Positions 5,931-14,766 are shown, counted from the first letter of the stretch. The stretch: 64,000 nt of DNA from Amycolatopsis albispora (GCF_003312875.1 NZ_CP015163.1:2294001-2358000); one strand, 5' to 3'. Numbers and translations: made by a program. Notes: generated by a model not told the origin, from the letters alone.

Positions 5931-7727
5931 ATGGGAATCGAGCTGGTCAAACCGATCCGGCTGACCCGGTCGGGACATTTCCCGGCGGATTCCGGGGAAT
6001 TCACCGCGCTCGGTTTCCGCACCACCGGGCTGCCCGGCCGGATCGTCGAATTCGCCGCGGTGCGCCTGCGCGCGGACGGCACGGTGGCCGCCGAGCTGGC
6101 CACTGTCGTCGGCCCGGCCCCGGCACCCGCGCTGAGTGAGGTGGCCGGGCACTTCGTCGAACTGTGCCGTGGCAGCGTGCTGGTGACGCACGAGTGGTCG
6201 CACGAAACCCGGTCGCTCGCCGCCGAACTGAGCAGGGCGGGCGTGCCGATGCCGATGCTGCCGGGCGTCTGCACCGCCGACGCCGCGCGCAGCGTGCTGC
6301 GGTTGCCGAACTACCGTCAGGCCACCATCGCGCATGCGCTCGGGATCGGCACCGACGACGCGCAGACCGCGCTCGGCGGGGCACGGCTGTGCGGGCGGAT
6401 CCTGAGTTCGCTGCTCGGCAGGCATCGGCTGGCGCTGGGTGAGCAGCCCCGTTTCCGCCGGTTGCCGATCATTCCGCTGGGCCGCGTGGTGCCGCCGGCG
6501 CAGGCCGCGCCCACCACGCAGGGCTGGCTGGGCGAGCTGGCCGAACGCCTGCCGTCGCCGAGCGGCGGGGAGTGGGAACGCTCGTACGCCGACCTGCTCG
6601 CCGACGCCTTCGCCGACGGGCACATCTCGCCCGAGGAGGCGGCAGTTCTGGCGGCCCAGGCCTCGGCCGCTGGCGTGGACCCGGCCCGGGCGCACCGGGA
6701 TTTCGTCGATGCGATGGTGGCCCTGGCCAAGGCCGACGGCGTGGTAACCGCCGAGGAGCAACGGGACCTGCGGCAGCTCGCCGCCGTGCTCGGGGTGCCG
6801 GAGGCGGTCCGGGACCTGCGCGCCACCGGCAAACCTCGGCGGGTGCTGGTGCTGGGCACCACCCCGGAGGCGGACGCGATGCGCGCCGCCGTGCTGGACG
6901 CCGGGATTCAGCTGGCGAAGAAGCTGACCGGTTCCGTCACGCACCTGGTGCACGATGAGGACGTTTCGCCCGCGGAACCACGGCTCAGCCGGGCGCGGGA
7001 GTTGGGCGCGGACGTACTGCCGATCACTGAGGCGGACTCGCTACTCGCCCCACGCCACGACCCCACGGGCGCCACCGACCCCACACGCTCCACCGACCCC
7101 AGCCGCGGCGCCGACCCGACAGACGCCACCGCTCCTGCACGCGCCACCGAACCCACGGGCGCCGCACGCGCCGCCGCACGCGCACGCGCCGCCGCATCCG
7201 CACGCGCCGCCGCATCCGCACGCGCCGCCGCATCCGCACGCGCCGCCGCGCCCGCACCACGGCCGCGGCCCGCTACCCAGCCACCACATCACCCGGCGAC
7301 GCACCCGCCCACCCCACCGAGCACTCCCCCGGCGACAACGCCCGCCGCCCAGCCGTCACCGAGCCCGGCGAAGCAGCCTCCCGCTACTGCCCGGCCGACA
7401 CCGACCGCCGCCCGGGTGCCAGCCCGCCCGGCGCAGCACGCTTCCGCCACTCCCCCGGCGGCGCGGCCCGCCACGTCATCGCCGCCCACGGAGGCGTCGG
7501 GCACGTCCGCCCCGCGGCCTCGGCCGGTGATTCGGGCGTCCGGCGCGCCACTTCAAGGGGCGGGCCTGGCGGGGATGGTGGTGGGCCTGGGCCTGATGGT
7601 GGTCACCGTGATCGCCCTGTTCCTCGGCGCGCCGGTGGCGTTCGGCCTCCTGTTTGGTGCCTTCGGTGTCGGCGCGCTGCTGTACGGCTGGCACCTCTAC
7701 GACACCGCGCATTCCACTGTGGACTAG
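5931..7727 (+). CDS. Membrane protein with dead DEDD-exonuclease domain, TerB-like domain and BRCT domain
   Basis: This 598-residue protein starts at ATG 5931 after GGAAGG. Residues 20-160 align with DnaQ-type 3'-5' exonucleases, but every catalytic position is changed. The D-x-E of motif I is G28-F-R30, motif II has E88 and E92 for Asn and Asp, and H-x4-D of motif III is Q145...G149. Residues about 215-290 form a helical TerB-like domain (ISPEEAAVLAAQ, AKADGVVTAEEQRDL). Residues about 303-375 are a BRCT domain (RRVLVLGTTPEADAMRAAVL, THLVHDE). A long Ala/Pro/Thr-rich linker with an 18-base DNA repeat leads to two C-terminal membrane helices (551-595). Function is unknown; the build suggests a membrane-tethered binding or scaffold protein. 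Confidence 0.85.
   Translation: MGIELVKPIRLTRSGHFPADSGEFTALGFRTTGLPGRIVEFAAVRLRADGTVAAELATVVGPAPAPALSEVAGHFVELCRGSVLVTHEWSHETRSLAAELSRAGVPMPMLPGVCTADAARSVLRLPNYRQATIAHALGIGTDDAQTALGGARLCGRILSSLLGRHRLALGEQPRFRRLPIIPLGRVVPPAQAAPTTQGWLGELAERLPSPSGGEWERSYADLLADAFADGHISPEEAAVLAAQASAAGVDPARAHRDFVDAMVALAKADGVVTAEEQRDLRQLAAVLGVPEAVRDLRATGKPRRVLVLGTTPEADAMRAAVLDAGIQLAKKLTGSVTHLVHDEDVSPAEPRLSRARELGADVLPITEADSLLAPRHDPTGATDPTRSTDPSRGADPTDATAPARATEPTGAARAAARARAAASARAAASARAAASARAAAPAPRPRPATQPPHHPATHPPTPPSTPPATTPAAQPSPSPAKQPPATARPTPTAARVPARPAQHASATPPAARPATSSPPTEASGTSAPRPRPVIRASGAPLQGAGLAGMVVGLGLMVVTVIALFLGAPVAFGLLFGAFGVGALLYGWHLYDTAHSTVD
7185..7238 (+). repeat. Three perfect 18-base tandem repeats inside the coding linker
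   Basis: The unit CGCGCCGCCGCATCCGCA occurs three times head to tail (7185-7202, 7203-7220, 7221-7238) with decayed partial copies on both sides. It encodes a six-residue Arg/Ala/Ser unit in the linker of the BRCT membrane protein, so length changes stay in frame. Confidence 0.8.
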
Positions 7728-8080
7728 CCCTGCGACCCGAAGCCCGCCCTCGCCGCGTCGATGTGTTCCAGGTAGCGCCTGGTCCATCCGCACAGTTGGT
7801 TGAGCGTGCCGCGCAGAGCCTGCCCCGCCTCGGTCAGTGAGTACTCGACCTTCGGCGGTACGGTGGGGTGCACCCGCCGCGCCACCACGCCGTCCCGTTC
7901 CAGGCCGCGCAGCGTCTGGGTGAGCATCTTGTGGCTGATCCCCTCCGCGGCGGCGTACACCTCACCGAACCGCAGCGTCCGCTCGCCGATCAGGTTCAGC
8001 ACCGGCAGCGCCCACTTCCCGGACACCCCGTGGAAGATCTCGTACGCCAGCGCGTCCACCCTGGCCTGCTCGGTTCCCAT
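7724..8080 (-). CDS. HxlR-family transcriptional regulator
   Basis: The product is 118 residues, a single winged-helix domain with HxlR features: GKWALPVLNLIGERTLRFGE, ISHKMLTQTLRGLERDGVV and VEYSLTEAGQAL. HxlR regulators respond to aldehydes, quinones or other reactive compounds and often control the adjacent divergent gene. Here the divergent neighbour is a VOC-like gene (8147-8524), and a dyad lies between them. Its stop overlaps the convergent upstream gene by three bases. The cysteine used by redox-sensing members such as HypR or QorR near the N-terminus is absent, so sensing is by ligand or unknown. Confidence 0.9.
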   Translation of the reverse strand: MGTEQARVDALAYEIFHGVSGKWALPVLNLIGERTLRFGEVYAAAEGISHKMLTQTLRGLERDGVVARRVHPTVPPKVEYSLTEAGQALRGTLNQLCGWTRRYLEHIDAARAGFGSQG

Positions 8081-8096
8081 CGAGCACCCCTCTCAC

Positions 8097-8115
8097 CGGA
8101 AAGTGCGTTCTTCCG
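8097..8115. promoter_or_regulatory. Dyad operator candidate in HxlR/VOC divergon
   Basis: CGGAA (8097-8101) and TTCCG (8111-8115) flank a 9-base centre between the divergent genes. A -10-like TACCGT at 8134-8139 lies seven bases before GTG 8147, suggesting a leaderless VOC transcript controlled from this site. Confidence 0.4.
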
Positions 8116-8146
8116 CGATCGCGCCCCGGTTCCTACCGTTCAGGCC

Positions 8147-8524
8147 GTGAGCATCCGGAAAACCTACGCCCGTCTCTGGGCCGACCGCCTCGACGACGCC
8201 CTGCCCCTGCTGCGCGAACTTACCGGCGCCGAGCCCGACCTCCGGCTGGCGTTCCACGCCGTGGAACTGGCCGCGATCGGTGACTTCCTGGTCATCGCCG
8301 GCCCCGCCGAGGAACGCGCGAAGTACGCGCACGCCACCGCGACGGTCGTCGTCGACGACCTCGGCGAACTCCAGCGGACGCTGGCCGCGGCGGGCGCCGC
8401 CATCACCACACCGGAGACCGCCGGGCCGACCGGCCGGTTCCTCTACGCACGCCACCGCGACGGCGCGGAGATCGAGTACGTCGAGTGGGTCCCGGACCTG
8501 GCCGGCCGGATACTCGGCCGCTGA
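8147..8524 (+). CDS. VOC-like small protein controlled by the divergent HxlR gene
   Basis: The product is 125 residues from GTG 8147. The N-terminal strand RKTYARLWADRLDDALPLLR and the middle AAIGDFLVIAGPAEERAKYA are followed by VVVDDLGELQRTLAAAGAAI and GRFLYARHRDGAEIEYVEWV. This order fits half of a VOC fold. The usual metal-ligating histidine and glutamate positions are only partly preserved. The reaction is unknown. The divergent arrangement with an HxlR regulator is common for small-molecule defence or detoxification genes. The predicted -10 box so near the start suggests translation from a leaderless message. Confidence 0.75.
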   Translation: MSIRKTYARLWADRLDDALPLLRELTGAEPDLRLAFHAVELAAIGDFLVIAGPAEERAKYAHATATVVVDDLGELQRTLAAAGAAITTPETAGPTGRFLYARHRDGAEIEYVEWVPDLAGRILGR

Positions 8525-8530
8525 ACACGC

Positions 8531-11488
8531 TCAGCCGAGCGGCTCGATCCACAGGTTGCGGAAGCGCGGGTTCTCCCCCGGGTCACCGTGGTCCTGCAAC
8601 AGCACGGCTTCCGCCGACGGGCCCTCCGGCAGGCTGTTGCCGCCGGTGATCCCGTCGATCTCCACGTCGTTGTGCACCACGATCCCGTTCCACACCACGG
8701 TCACCCGCGCGTTCGCGATTTTCGCACCGGCCGCGTCGAACCGCGCCGCGCGGAAGGTGATGTCGTAGGTCTGCCAGGTCCCCGGCGCGGCCGCCTGGTT
8801 GCTGTCCGGCGCCCGCTTCGAGTAGATGGCCCCGGCCTCGTCCGCGGCCGGCGTGGTGTCACCATGGGAATCGAGCACCTGCACCTCGTACCGCTCCTGC
8901 AGGAACACCCCGCTGTTGCCGCGTGCCTGGCCGGTCACCTCCGGCGGGTACTGCGGCTCCAGCCATTCGGCGTGCAGCTTGAAGTCACCGAACTTCTGCT
9001 TGGTGCGGATGTCACCGCCGAGCGATTCCATCGAGCCACCCGTCACCGGCCAGCTCGCCGGGCCACCGGAACGGGCTTCCCAAGCGTCCAAACCGGACCC
9101 GTTGAACAACGGAACCCGCTGTACCGGCGCGACGCCGATCTTGTCGAGGTTGACGTTGCCGTCGTCGCCGCTGTCGAACTTGTAGGTCACCACGTTGTTC
9201 CCCGGCCGCAGCCGGAGCGCTTCGGTGTGCGTCGCCCAGGTGTCCCAGTTCACCGTGCTCGCGAGCCGCGTCTGCCGCGCCTTCTCACCGTTGACGTACA
9301 CGCTCACGGTTTTGCTGCCGGAGAACGGATCGGGGCCGTTCGAATAACGCAGGCCGACGTTGTAGTCCCCTTCGGTGGGCACGTTCACGGTGAACGCCGT
9401 GGCCGCGCCCTGGTTCCAGTAACCGTCCACAAAACCGGTCCCGGAGTAACCGGGGTGGTTGGTGTTGGCCGCCGCGCCGCCGCTCAGGCCCGCGGTTTCC
9501 GCCTCGTATTCGGTCGCCTGCGCGGAGCCGACGAGCGAGTTCAGCGTGTACCAGGCTTCCGTGCTCCACAGCGGGGCACCGGATTCGGCGGCGAACGGCC
9601 GCGGCGAGCGCACGTGCACCACGTGCCCCGCCTTCAGGCCCGGGATCCGCAGTGTGACCTTCTTGCCGTCGTCCGACAGCGTAGCCGAGGACACCGGCAG
9701 CTTCTGCTCGTCGATCTTCGGACCGCCGTAGTCCGCGGTCGGCACGTAACGCCACTGCGTGGCCTGGTACTTCGCGGCGAGGTTCTGCGCGGTTTCCGCG
9801 GACAGCGGCTGCGTGTACTCCAGCTCGAAGCCGCCCTCGATGGCACGCATGGCGAGAATGTCGAAGGCGTTGGTGCCGTTGGGCGTCAGCTTCTGCAGGC
9901 CGTGGCTCAGCTTGCCCGGCTGGCCCCAGTTCCCGCCCGCGCCGATGCCGCCGGTGTAGATGGCGCCGTCCGGCCCGAGGCTGATCCGGCTGACCCCGGA
10001 CTCCAGGCCCTGCGTCATCCGGAACACCGCGCCCTGGTACTCACCGTTGACCTTTTCCAGGTAGGCGCGCTGCAAACCGCCGTAGGTCACGTCGCCGAAC
10101 ACCAGCTGGCCCTCGAACGGGCCGTCCGGCAGCTGGATCGGGTTGCTCGGCGAGTTGGCGATCTCGTTCTGCGGCAGCCAGAGCACCGGCTGCGTCACCG
10201 CGCGGTCGTCGAACGGGCCGTCGGGATTCAGGTAGTGGTTGAAGAACCGGTCCTGCTTGACGTGCAGCAGTTTCGACGACGGCAGCCAGCCGCCCTGGTT
10301 GTCGGTGACGAAGATGTCGCCGTCCGGACCCCAGCCGATGCCGTGCGGGGTGCGCAGCCCACCGGCCAGATAGGACACTTCGCCGGTTTCCTTGCTGACC
10401 TTGATCGTGGTGCCGCGGTTCGGCGCGGGCTGCGGATCGGTGGTGGCGCCGCCGTAGTTGATCGCCACCGACAGGTTCAGGTAGAAGTGCCCCTCACGGT
10501 AGAGCAGGCCGAAGGCGAACTCGTGGAAGTTGCCGCCGAACGGCCAGGTCGCCACCGTGCGGTAGCTGTCGGTGACCCCGTCGCCGGTGGTGTCGTTCAG
10601 CTCGGTCAGACCGTCCTTTTCGGACACGTACAGCTTGCCGTCGACGAACTTGAGGCCCATCGGTTCCTTGAGCCCTTCGGCGATCTTCTGGGTGCGCACC
10701 TTCGACGGGTCGGTGTTGCCGGACACGCCGCTGAGCAGGTGCACTTCGCCGAGTTCGTTGTCGGTACCGCCCCAGGTGGCGACCGCCAGCCTGCCGTCCG
10801 GCAGCCAGTCCATCGCGCTGACCTGCGGTTCGAAGCCGTCCGGGCGCAGGTTCGCCAGGGTGAGACCGGGGTGCACCTCGGTCAGCGGCAGGCCGTCGCC
10901 GGGTGAGTCGGTGCCCGCTTCGCACTCCTTGCGGCCGGGTGCGGTCACCCTGACCACGTCGGCGTCGGTGCTGAGCACGGAGTTGGGCACCACGGTGTAC
11001 CCGGTGGCGCCGGGCGGCTGCCATTCGAGCTTGACCACCTGGTCGTAGGAGGCATCGAAGTGGTCGATCCGCAGCGGCTGGTACCCGGCCGTCAGCTCGG
11101 CCGAGCCCTCCTTGGCGGTCGGCTCGTGGAGGCCGTCGTGATCGACGACCACGTTGCCGCCGATGCTCAGCCGAGAACCGTCGTCGCTGGTCAGCCGGAA
11201 CTTGTAGGTGCCGTCCGCGGGCACGTTCAGGTTCGCGGTGACCTCGGAGACGAAGTTGTCGGCGATCCCGAAGTCCGCTGTGGACGCCCAGTCGATGACC
11301 GGCATCAGCTTGTCCACGTTGGGCGTCTGCCCGGCTTTGAGCGTGCACAGCTTGGTCAGGCCGACCTGCACGTCGTACACGCGCAGGGTGACCCCGGGTT
11401 CCTGGGGCGGGACCTGCGCCGCCGCCGGGGCGGGCACCAGCCCGGCCCCGGCGACGAGCAGGGCGGCGAACAACGTGGGCAGGCGCAT
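8531..11488 (-). CDS. Secreted multidomain protein: PA14-like, sugar-dehydrogenase-like propeller, carbohydrate-binding module, DUF1080
   Basis: The 985-residue product starts at ATG 11488, ahead of a Sec signal (RLPTLFAALLVAGAGLVPAP). In order it has a PA14-like domain (about 40-160; LTSDDGSRLSIGG), a PQQ-type glucose/sorbosone dehydrogenase-like beta-propeller (about 190-560; MDWLPDGRLAVATWGG, GIGWGPDGDIFVTDNQGGW) and a CBM6/35-like module (about 665-790; YEAETAGLSGG...NLDKIGV). It ends in a DUF1080 (3-keto-disaccharide hydrolase-like) jelly roll from about 795 to the end (PLFNGSGLDAWEA, GNSGVFLQERYEVQVLDS). The architecture suggests extracellular carbohydrate oxidation or binding, with the substrate unknown. 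An inverted repeat lies upstream at 11539-11565. Confidence 0.85.
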   Translation of the reverse strand: MRLPTLFAALLVAGAGLVPAPAAAQVPPQEPGVTLRVYDVQVGLTKLCTLKAGQTPNVDKLMPVIDWASTADFGIADNFVSEVTANLNVPADGTYKFRLTSDDGSRLSIGGNVVVDHDGLHEPTAKEGSAELTAGYQPLRIDHFDASYDQVVKLEWQPPGATGYTVVPNSVLSTDADVVRVTAPGRKECEAGTDSPGDGLPLTEVHPGLTLANLRPDGFEPQVSAMDWLPDGRLAVATWGGTDNELGEVHLLSGVSGNTDPSKVRTQKIAEGLKEPMGLKFVDGKLYVSEKDGLTELNDTTGDGVTDSYRTVATWPFGGNFHEFAFGLLYREGHFYLNLSVAINYGGATTDPQPAPNRGTTIKVSKETGEVSYLAGGLRTPHGIGWGPDGDIFVTDNQGGWLPSSKLLHVKQDRFFNHYLNPDGPFDDRAVTQPVLWLPQNEIANSPSNPIQLPDGPFEGQLVFGDVTYGGLQRAYLEKVNGEYQGAVFRMTQGLESGVSRISLGPDGAIYTGGIGAGGNWGQPGKLSHGLQKLTPNGTNAFDILAMRAIEGGFELEYTQPLSAETAQNLAAKYQATQWRYVPTADYGGPKIDEQKLPVSSATLSDDGKKVTLRIPGLKAGHVVHVRSPRPFAAESGAPLWSTEAWYTLNSLVGSAQATEYEAETAGLSGGAAANTNHPGYSGTGFVDGYWNQGAATAFTVNVPTEGDYNVGLRYSNGPDPFSGSKTVSVYVNGEKARQTRLASTVNWDTWATHTEALRLRPGNNVVTYKFDSGDDGNVNLDKIGVAPVQRVPLFNGSGLDAWEARSGGPASWPVTGGSMESLGGDIRTKQKFGDFKLHAEWLEPQYPPEVTGQARGNSGVFLQERYEVQVLDSHGDTTPAADEAGAIYSKRAPDSNQAAAPGTWQTYDITFRAARFDAAGAKIANARVTVVWNGIVVHNDVEIDGITGGNSLPEGPSAEAVLLQDHGDPGENPRFRNLWIEPLG

Positions 11489-11538
11489 GGGCACTCCCTG
11501 GGGACCGGGCGCAACGCAGGTCACATGACCCTAGGGAG

Positions 11539-11565
11539 CACTTTCGTCAGAAGTCAACGAAAGTG
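11539..11565. promoter_or_regulatory. Inverted repeat upstream of the secreted DUF1080 gene
   Basis: CACTTTCGT (11539-11547) and ACGAAAGTG (11557-11565) are perfect 9-base arms separated by nine bases. They lie 50-77 bases upstream of the start codon at 11488. This is a plausible operator for a carbohydrate-responsive repressor; the regulator is not identified. Confidence 0.45.
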
Positions 11566-11626
11566 TGCGCTCAGCCAGTGAAAGTGAGCCGAATGGCGGC
11601 AGTGCACTGCACCGGCAGCACTCGGC

Positions 11627-12832
11627 TCAGAGCGGGACACCACCCTGGATGATCGCGCGGAACCGTTCTGGCGCCGCCAGCACGCCGATGTCCGCCAGCG
11701 GATCACCGTCGAGCACCAGCAGGTCCGCGTGCGCGCCCGGCGCCAGCGTGCCGATCTCCCCGGTCATGCCGACCAGCTCCGCCGCCACCGAGGTGGCCGA
11801 CCGCAGCACGTCGAGCGGCCGCTGCACCTCGGCCCGCAGCCGGAATTCGTGGTTCTGGTGGCGATGCATGCCGCCGAGCAGGTCCGAGCCGTAGACGATC
11901 TTCACCCCGCCGCGGGCAGCGCGCTCCAGTGCCGCCAGCCCGGCGCCGAGCACCTCGTCCACCTTGCGCCAGCTCGACTCCGGCAGCCCGTGCTCGCGCC
12001 CCTCCTCCTTGAGCGCCCAGTAGGTGACCAGCGTCGGCACCAGGAACGCGTCGTGCTCGAGGAACAGCTCCACGCTGCGGTCGTCGAGCAGGTTGCCGTG
12101 CTCGATCGAGCGAACCCCCAGCTCCAGCGCCCGGTTCACCGCACGCGCGGTGTAGGCGTGCGCGGCGACGTACCGGTTCGCGCCCTCGGCTTCTTCGACG
12201 ATGGCGCGGAGTTCCTCGGCGGAGTACTGCACGGAGTCGATCCGGTCGGTCGGCGACGCCACTCCCCCGGACGCCATCACCTTGAGGTGGTGCGCCCCCT
12301 TCCGCAGTTCGTCACGCGCCGCCGCGCGGACCGCGTCCACGCCGTCGGCGATGCGGCCGAGCCCGGCGCAGCACGGGTGGTCGTCGTGGCGGTAGGTGCC
12401 GCGGCCGCGGCTGTCGCCGTGCCCGCCGGTCTGGCTCAGCGCGCGCCCGCAGAACAGCAGCCTCGGCCCGCGGAACAGGCCCTCCGCCTGCGCGTCGGCC
12501 AGGCCGAAGTCGGCGCCGGAGGCGTCACGGACGGTGGTGAACCCGCGTTCGAGCATGCGCCCCATGGTGTTCACGCTGTGCGCGGCCACATAGGACGGTG
12601 ACTGCGCCGGCAGCGAACCGAGGTCGGCGGTCGAGGCGGTGACGTGCACGTGGGCGTCGATCAGCCCGGGCACGACCACGCCGCCCCGCACGTCGATCAC
12701 CGGGACGTCGTCCGCCTTGAGCCCCGTGCCGGTCTCCACGATCCGGCCGCCGGCGCACCGCAGGTCGCCCTCGGTGTACTCCCCCGCCGCCGGGTCCAGC
12801 AGCCGGGCGTTGCGCAGCAGCAGCGCGCTCAC
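11627..12832 (-). CDS. Amidohydrolase-superfamily enzyme (imidazolonepropionase/prolidase-like)
   Basis: The product is 401 residues from GTG 12832. The metal centre looks complete: DAHVHV for the HxH motif, HHLKVMASGG for the carboxylated lysine, AAHAYTARAV and IEHGNL for the two histidines, and VYGSDLL for the catalytic aspartate. A final HADLLVLDGDPLADI is typical of this superfamily. Members hydrolyse cyclic amides, dipeptides or related C-N bonds; the substrate is unknown. Its GTG start overlaps the stop of the GAF gene (GTGA), implying translational coupling in a transporter-GAF-amidohydrolase operon. Confidence 0.9.
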   Translation of the reverse strand: MSALLLRNARLLDPAAGEYTEGDLRCAGGRIVETGTGLKADDVPVIDVRGGVVVPGLIDAHVHVTASTADLGSLPAQSPSYVAAHSVNTMGRMLERGFTTVRDASGADFGLADAQAEGLFRGPRLLFCGRALSQTGGHGDSRGRGTYRHDDHPCCAGLGRIADGVDAVRAAARDELRKGAHHLKVMASGGVASPTDRIDSVQYSAEELRAIVEEAEGANRYVAAHAYTARAVNRALELGVRSIEHGNLLDDRSVELFLEHDAFLVPTLVTYWALKEEGREHGLPESSWRKVDEVLGAGLAALERAARGGVKIVYGSDLLGGMHRHQNHEFRLRAEVQRPLDVLRSATSVAAELVGMTGEIGTLAPGAHADLLVLDGDPLADIGVLAAPERFRAIIQGGVPL

Positions 12833-13263
12833 CGGCCCACCTCCGCACGCAGCGCGGCCACCGCCAGCGGCGCCAGCGACACCGCCTTCTCCACCGAATA
12901 CCGGTCGTAACTGCCTTCCGCGTCGAGCAGGTTCAGCACACCCAAGGTTTTCCCTTCCTCGTCGACCACCGGCACGTTGATCACCGCGCCGCAGCCCAGT
13001 TCGGCGATCAGCTCGTGATCGGCGAAGATCGCGCGCACGGCTCCGGCGTCCGGGCCGAAGTACGGGCGCTGCCCGGTGATGCACTCGTCGAGCCAGCCTC
13101 GCGCGACCTCCACGGTCTTCTCACCGCCGACCGGGTAATGATCGGGGTGACTGCTGTGCACGCGCCGCAGCGCCTGCCGCTGGGGCACCCAGGCCAGCAC
13201 GGTGAACAGCTTCACCCCCACCGCGGCCCGCACGCGTTCCTCCACAGTGGACAGTGTGCTCAC
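12829..13263 (-). CDS. Small GAF-domain protein coupled to transporter and amidohydrolase
   Basis: The product is 144 residues from GTG 13263. Almost all of it is one GAF-like domain: VKLFTVLAWVPQRQALRRVH, ELGCGAVINVPVVDEEGKTL, VLNLLDAEGSY and LAPLAVAAL. GAF domains bind small ligands. No output domain is attached, so it is either a free ligand-binding partner or an enzyme derived from the fold. It overlaps the transporter stop and the amidohydrolase start by four bases each (GTGA at both ends). It is therefore likely to be made in step with them and to concern the same compound. Confidence 0.85.
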   Translation of the reverse strand: MSTLSTVEERVRAAVGVKLFTVLAWVPQRQALRRVHSSHPDHYPVGGEKTVEVARGWLDECITGQRPYFGPDAGAVRAIFADHELIAELGCGAVINVPVVDEEGKTLGVLNLLDAEGSYDRYSVEKAVSLAPLAVAALRAEVGR

Positions 13264-14651
13264 TTCGTCATCTCCTCGGCGGTGGACACGGCCGCGCCGT
13301 GTTCGGTCAGTTCTTCCAGCGAGCGCCCGGCGGTGGACAGGCCGAACACCAGCACGCACAGCACCCCCGCCCCGAGCACCGCGGTGGTCAGGCCGAACAC
13401 CCCGCCGAAGCCGAGGCTGGCCGCGGACAGGCCGATGATCGTCGGCGCCAGGATGCTGCCGACCCGGCCGAAGGCGCTGGACAGGCCGGTGCCGGTGGCG
13501 CGGATCCAGGTCGGGAACACCTCGGGCGTGTAGGAGTAGACCCCGGCGTAGGTGCCGTTGAGGAAGAACGACAGCACCGCGCCGGCCAGCGTGATCGACC
13601 ACGGCGCGTCCATCTGGCTCAGCCAGAACGCGCTGACCGCCGAGCCGGTCAGGTACAGCGCGATGGTCCGCTTCCGGTCGAGCCGCTCGGACAGCCAGGC
13701 CGCCGAGAAGTACCCGGGGATCTGGGCCAGGTAGATGATGATGGAGAACTCGAAGCTCTTAGTAACCGTGATGCCGCGGTCCACCAGCAGCGTCGGGATC
13801 CACGAGAAGAAGCCGTAGTAGGAGAAGGTGATCACGAACCAGACCGTCCAGATCACCGCCGTGCGCCGCCGCATCGCCTTGCTCCACAGGAAGCGCAGCG
13901 CGGTGAGCAGGTTGACCTTCGGGGTTTCGGTGGCTGGCCGCAGTTCGGTCGGCTCCGGTGGCGGCAACGGCCTGCCGGTCGCGCGTTCGACGTCGCGTTC
14001 CAGCTTGGCCACCACCTGCTCGGCTTCGGTGTCCCGGCCCTGGATCACCAGGAACCGCGGGGATTCCGGCAGGGAACGCCGCCACCACAGCAGCATCACG
14101 ATCGGCAGCGCGGTGATCACCTGCGCGATGCGCCAGCCCTCCGGGGAAGCCGACACCACGAACCGGCCGATCAACGCGGCCGCGACGAAGCCGAAGGAGA
14201 AGAACCCGGCCAGCGCGCCGACGAACCAGCCGCGGCGTTTCGCCGGCACGAACTCGGACAGGAACGGCGCGATGATCGCGCTTTCCGCGCCGGCGCCCAT
14301 GCCGGCCAGCACGCGGGCGCCGAGGAAGATCTCGTAGTTCGGCGCGAAGGCGGCGACCACGGAGAACACCGCGTAGAAGGCGAGCGCGTACATCATCACC
14401 TTCTTGCGGCCGATGCGGTCGCCGAGCAGGCCCGCCGCGATCGCGCCGAAGAGGAAGCCGAACGGCGTCGCCGAGCCGATCAGCCCGAGCTGGCCGTTGT
14501 CGAGGTCCCAGACCGCCTTGACCGAGGGCAGCAGGAAGGCGACCACCGCCGAGTCCATGCCGTCGAAGGTGTAGCCGAGGCCGCCGATCAGCAGCAGCTT
14601 GTAGTGGGGACGGCTCAGCGGGAGCCGGTCGAGTCGTGCCAGGAGCGTCAT
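13260..14651 (-). CDS. MFS transporter (sugar/aromatic-acid type)
   Basis: The product is 463 residues from ATG 14651, with twelve predicted membrane helices and a central hydrophilic loop (RDTEAEQVVAKLERDVERAT). Family signatures are FDGMDSAVVAFLLPSVKAVW in helix 1, GDRIGRKKVMM in loop 2-3 and PESPRFLVIQGR before the central loop. FPTWIRATGTGLSSAFGRVG lies late in the protein. The DGMD motif and loop pattern fit metabolite:H+ symporters such as the aromatic-acid and YdjK-like groups. The linked amidohydrolase suggests uptake of an amide, hydantoin-like or dipeptide-like compound (inference). A minus-strand promoter candidate and a divergent RpiR regulator lie upstream. Confidence 0.9.
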   Translation of the reverse strand: MTLLARLDRLPLSRPHYKLLLIGGLGYTFDGMDSAVVAFLLPSVKAVWDLDNGQLGLIGSATPFGFLFGAIAAGLLGDRIGRKKVMMYALAFYAVFSVVAAFAPNYEIFLGARVLAGMGAGAESAIIAPFLSEFVPAKRRGWFVGALAGFFSFGFVAAALIGRFVVSASPEGWRIAQVITALPIVMLLWWRRSLPESPRFLVIQGRDTEAEQVVAKLERDVERATGRPLPPPEPTELRPATETPKVNLLTALRFLWSKAMRRRTAVIWTVWFVITFSYYGFFSWIPTLLVDRGITVTKSFEFSIIIYLAQIPGYFSAAWLSERLDRKRTIALYLTGSAVSAFWLSQMDAPWSITLAGAVLSFFLNGTYAGVYSYTPEVFPTWIRATGTGLSSAFGRVGSILAPTIIGLSAASLGFGGVFGLTTAVLGAGVLCVLVFGLSTAGRSLEELTEHGAAVSTAEEMTK

Positions 14652-14689
14652 GCCGCGCCCTTCGTGTCCGCCCAACGAGGTGCCGACAA

Positions 14690-14717
14690 GCTATACTGCA
14701 TATCTCGATAGTTGCAA
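14690..14717 (-). promoter_or_regulatory. Promoter candidate for the transporter-GAF-amidohydrolase operon, with dyads
   Basis: On the minus strand, TTGCAA (14717-14712) and TATAGC (14695-14690) are 16 bases apart and lie 39 bases before ATG 14651. The region is an AT-rich island with several short dyads: TATC/GATA arms at 14701-14710, and TGCAA 14713-14717 with TTGCA 14724-14728. These are reasonable binding sites for the divergent RpiR protein. Confidence 0.4.
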
Positions 14718-14766
14718 TAGTTGTTGCATCCGGATCCGGTCACGCACGGTGCGTTACCGTGGCAGC

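Noticed and set aside
7185..7238. CRISPR-like or noncoding tandem repeat
   Set aside because: The repeats are contiguous without spacers and lie in frame within a coding linker.
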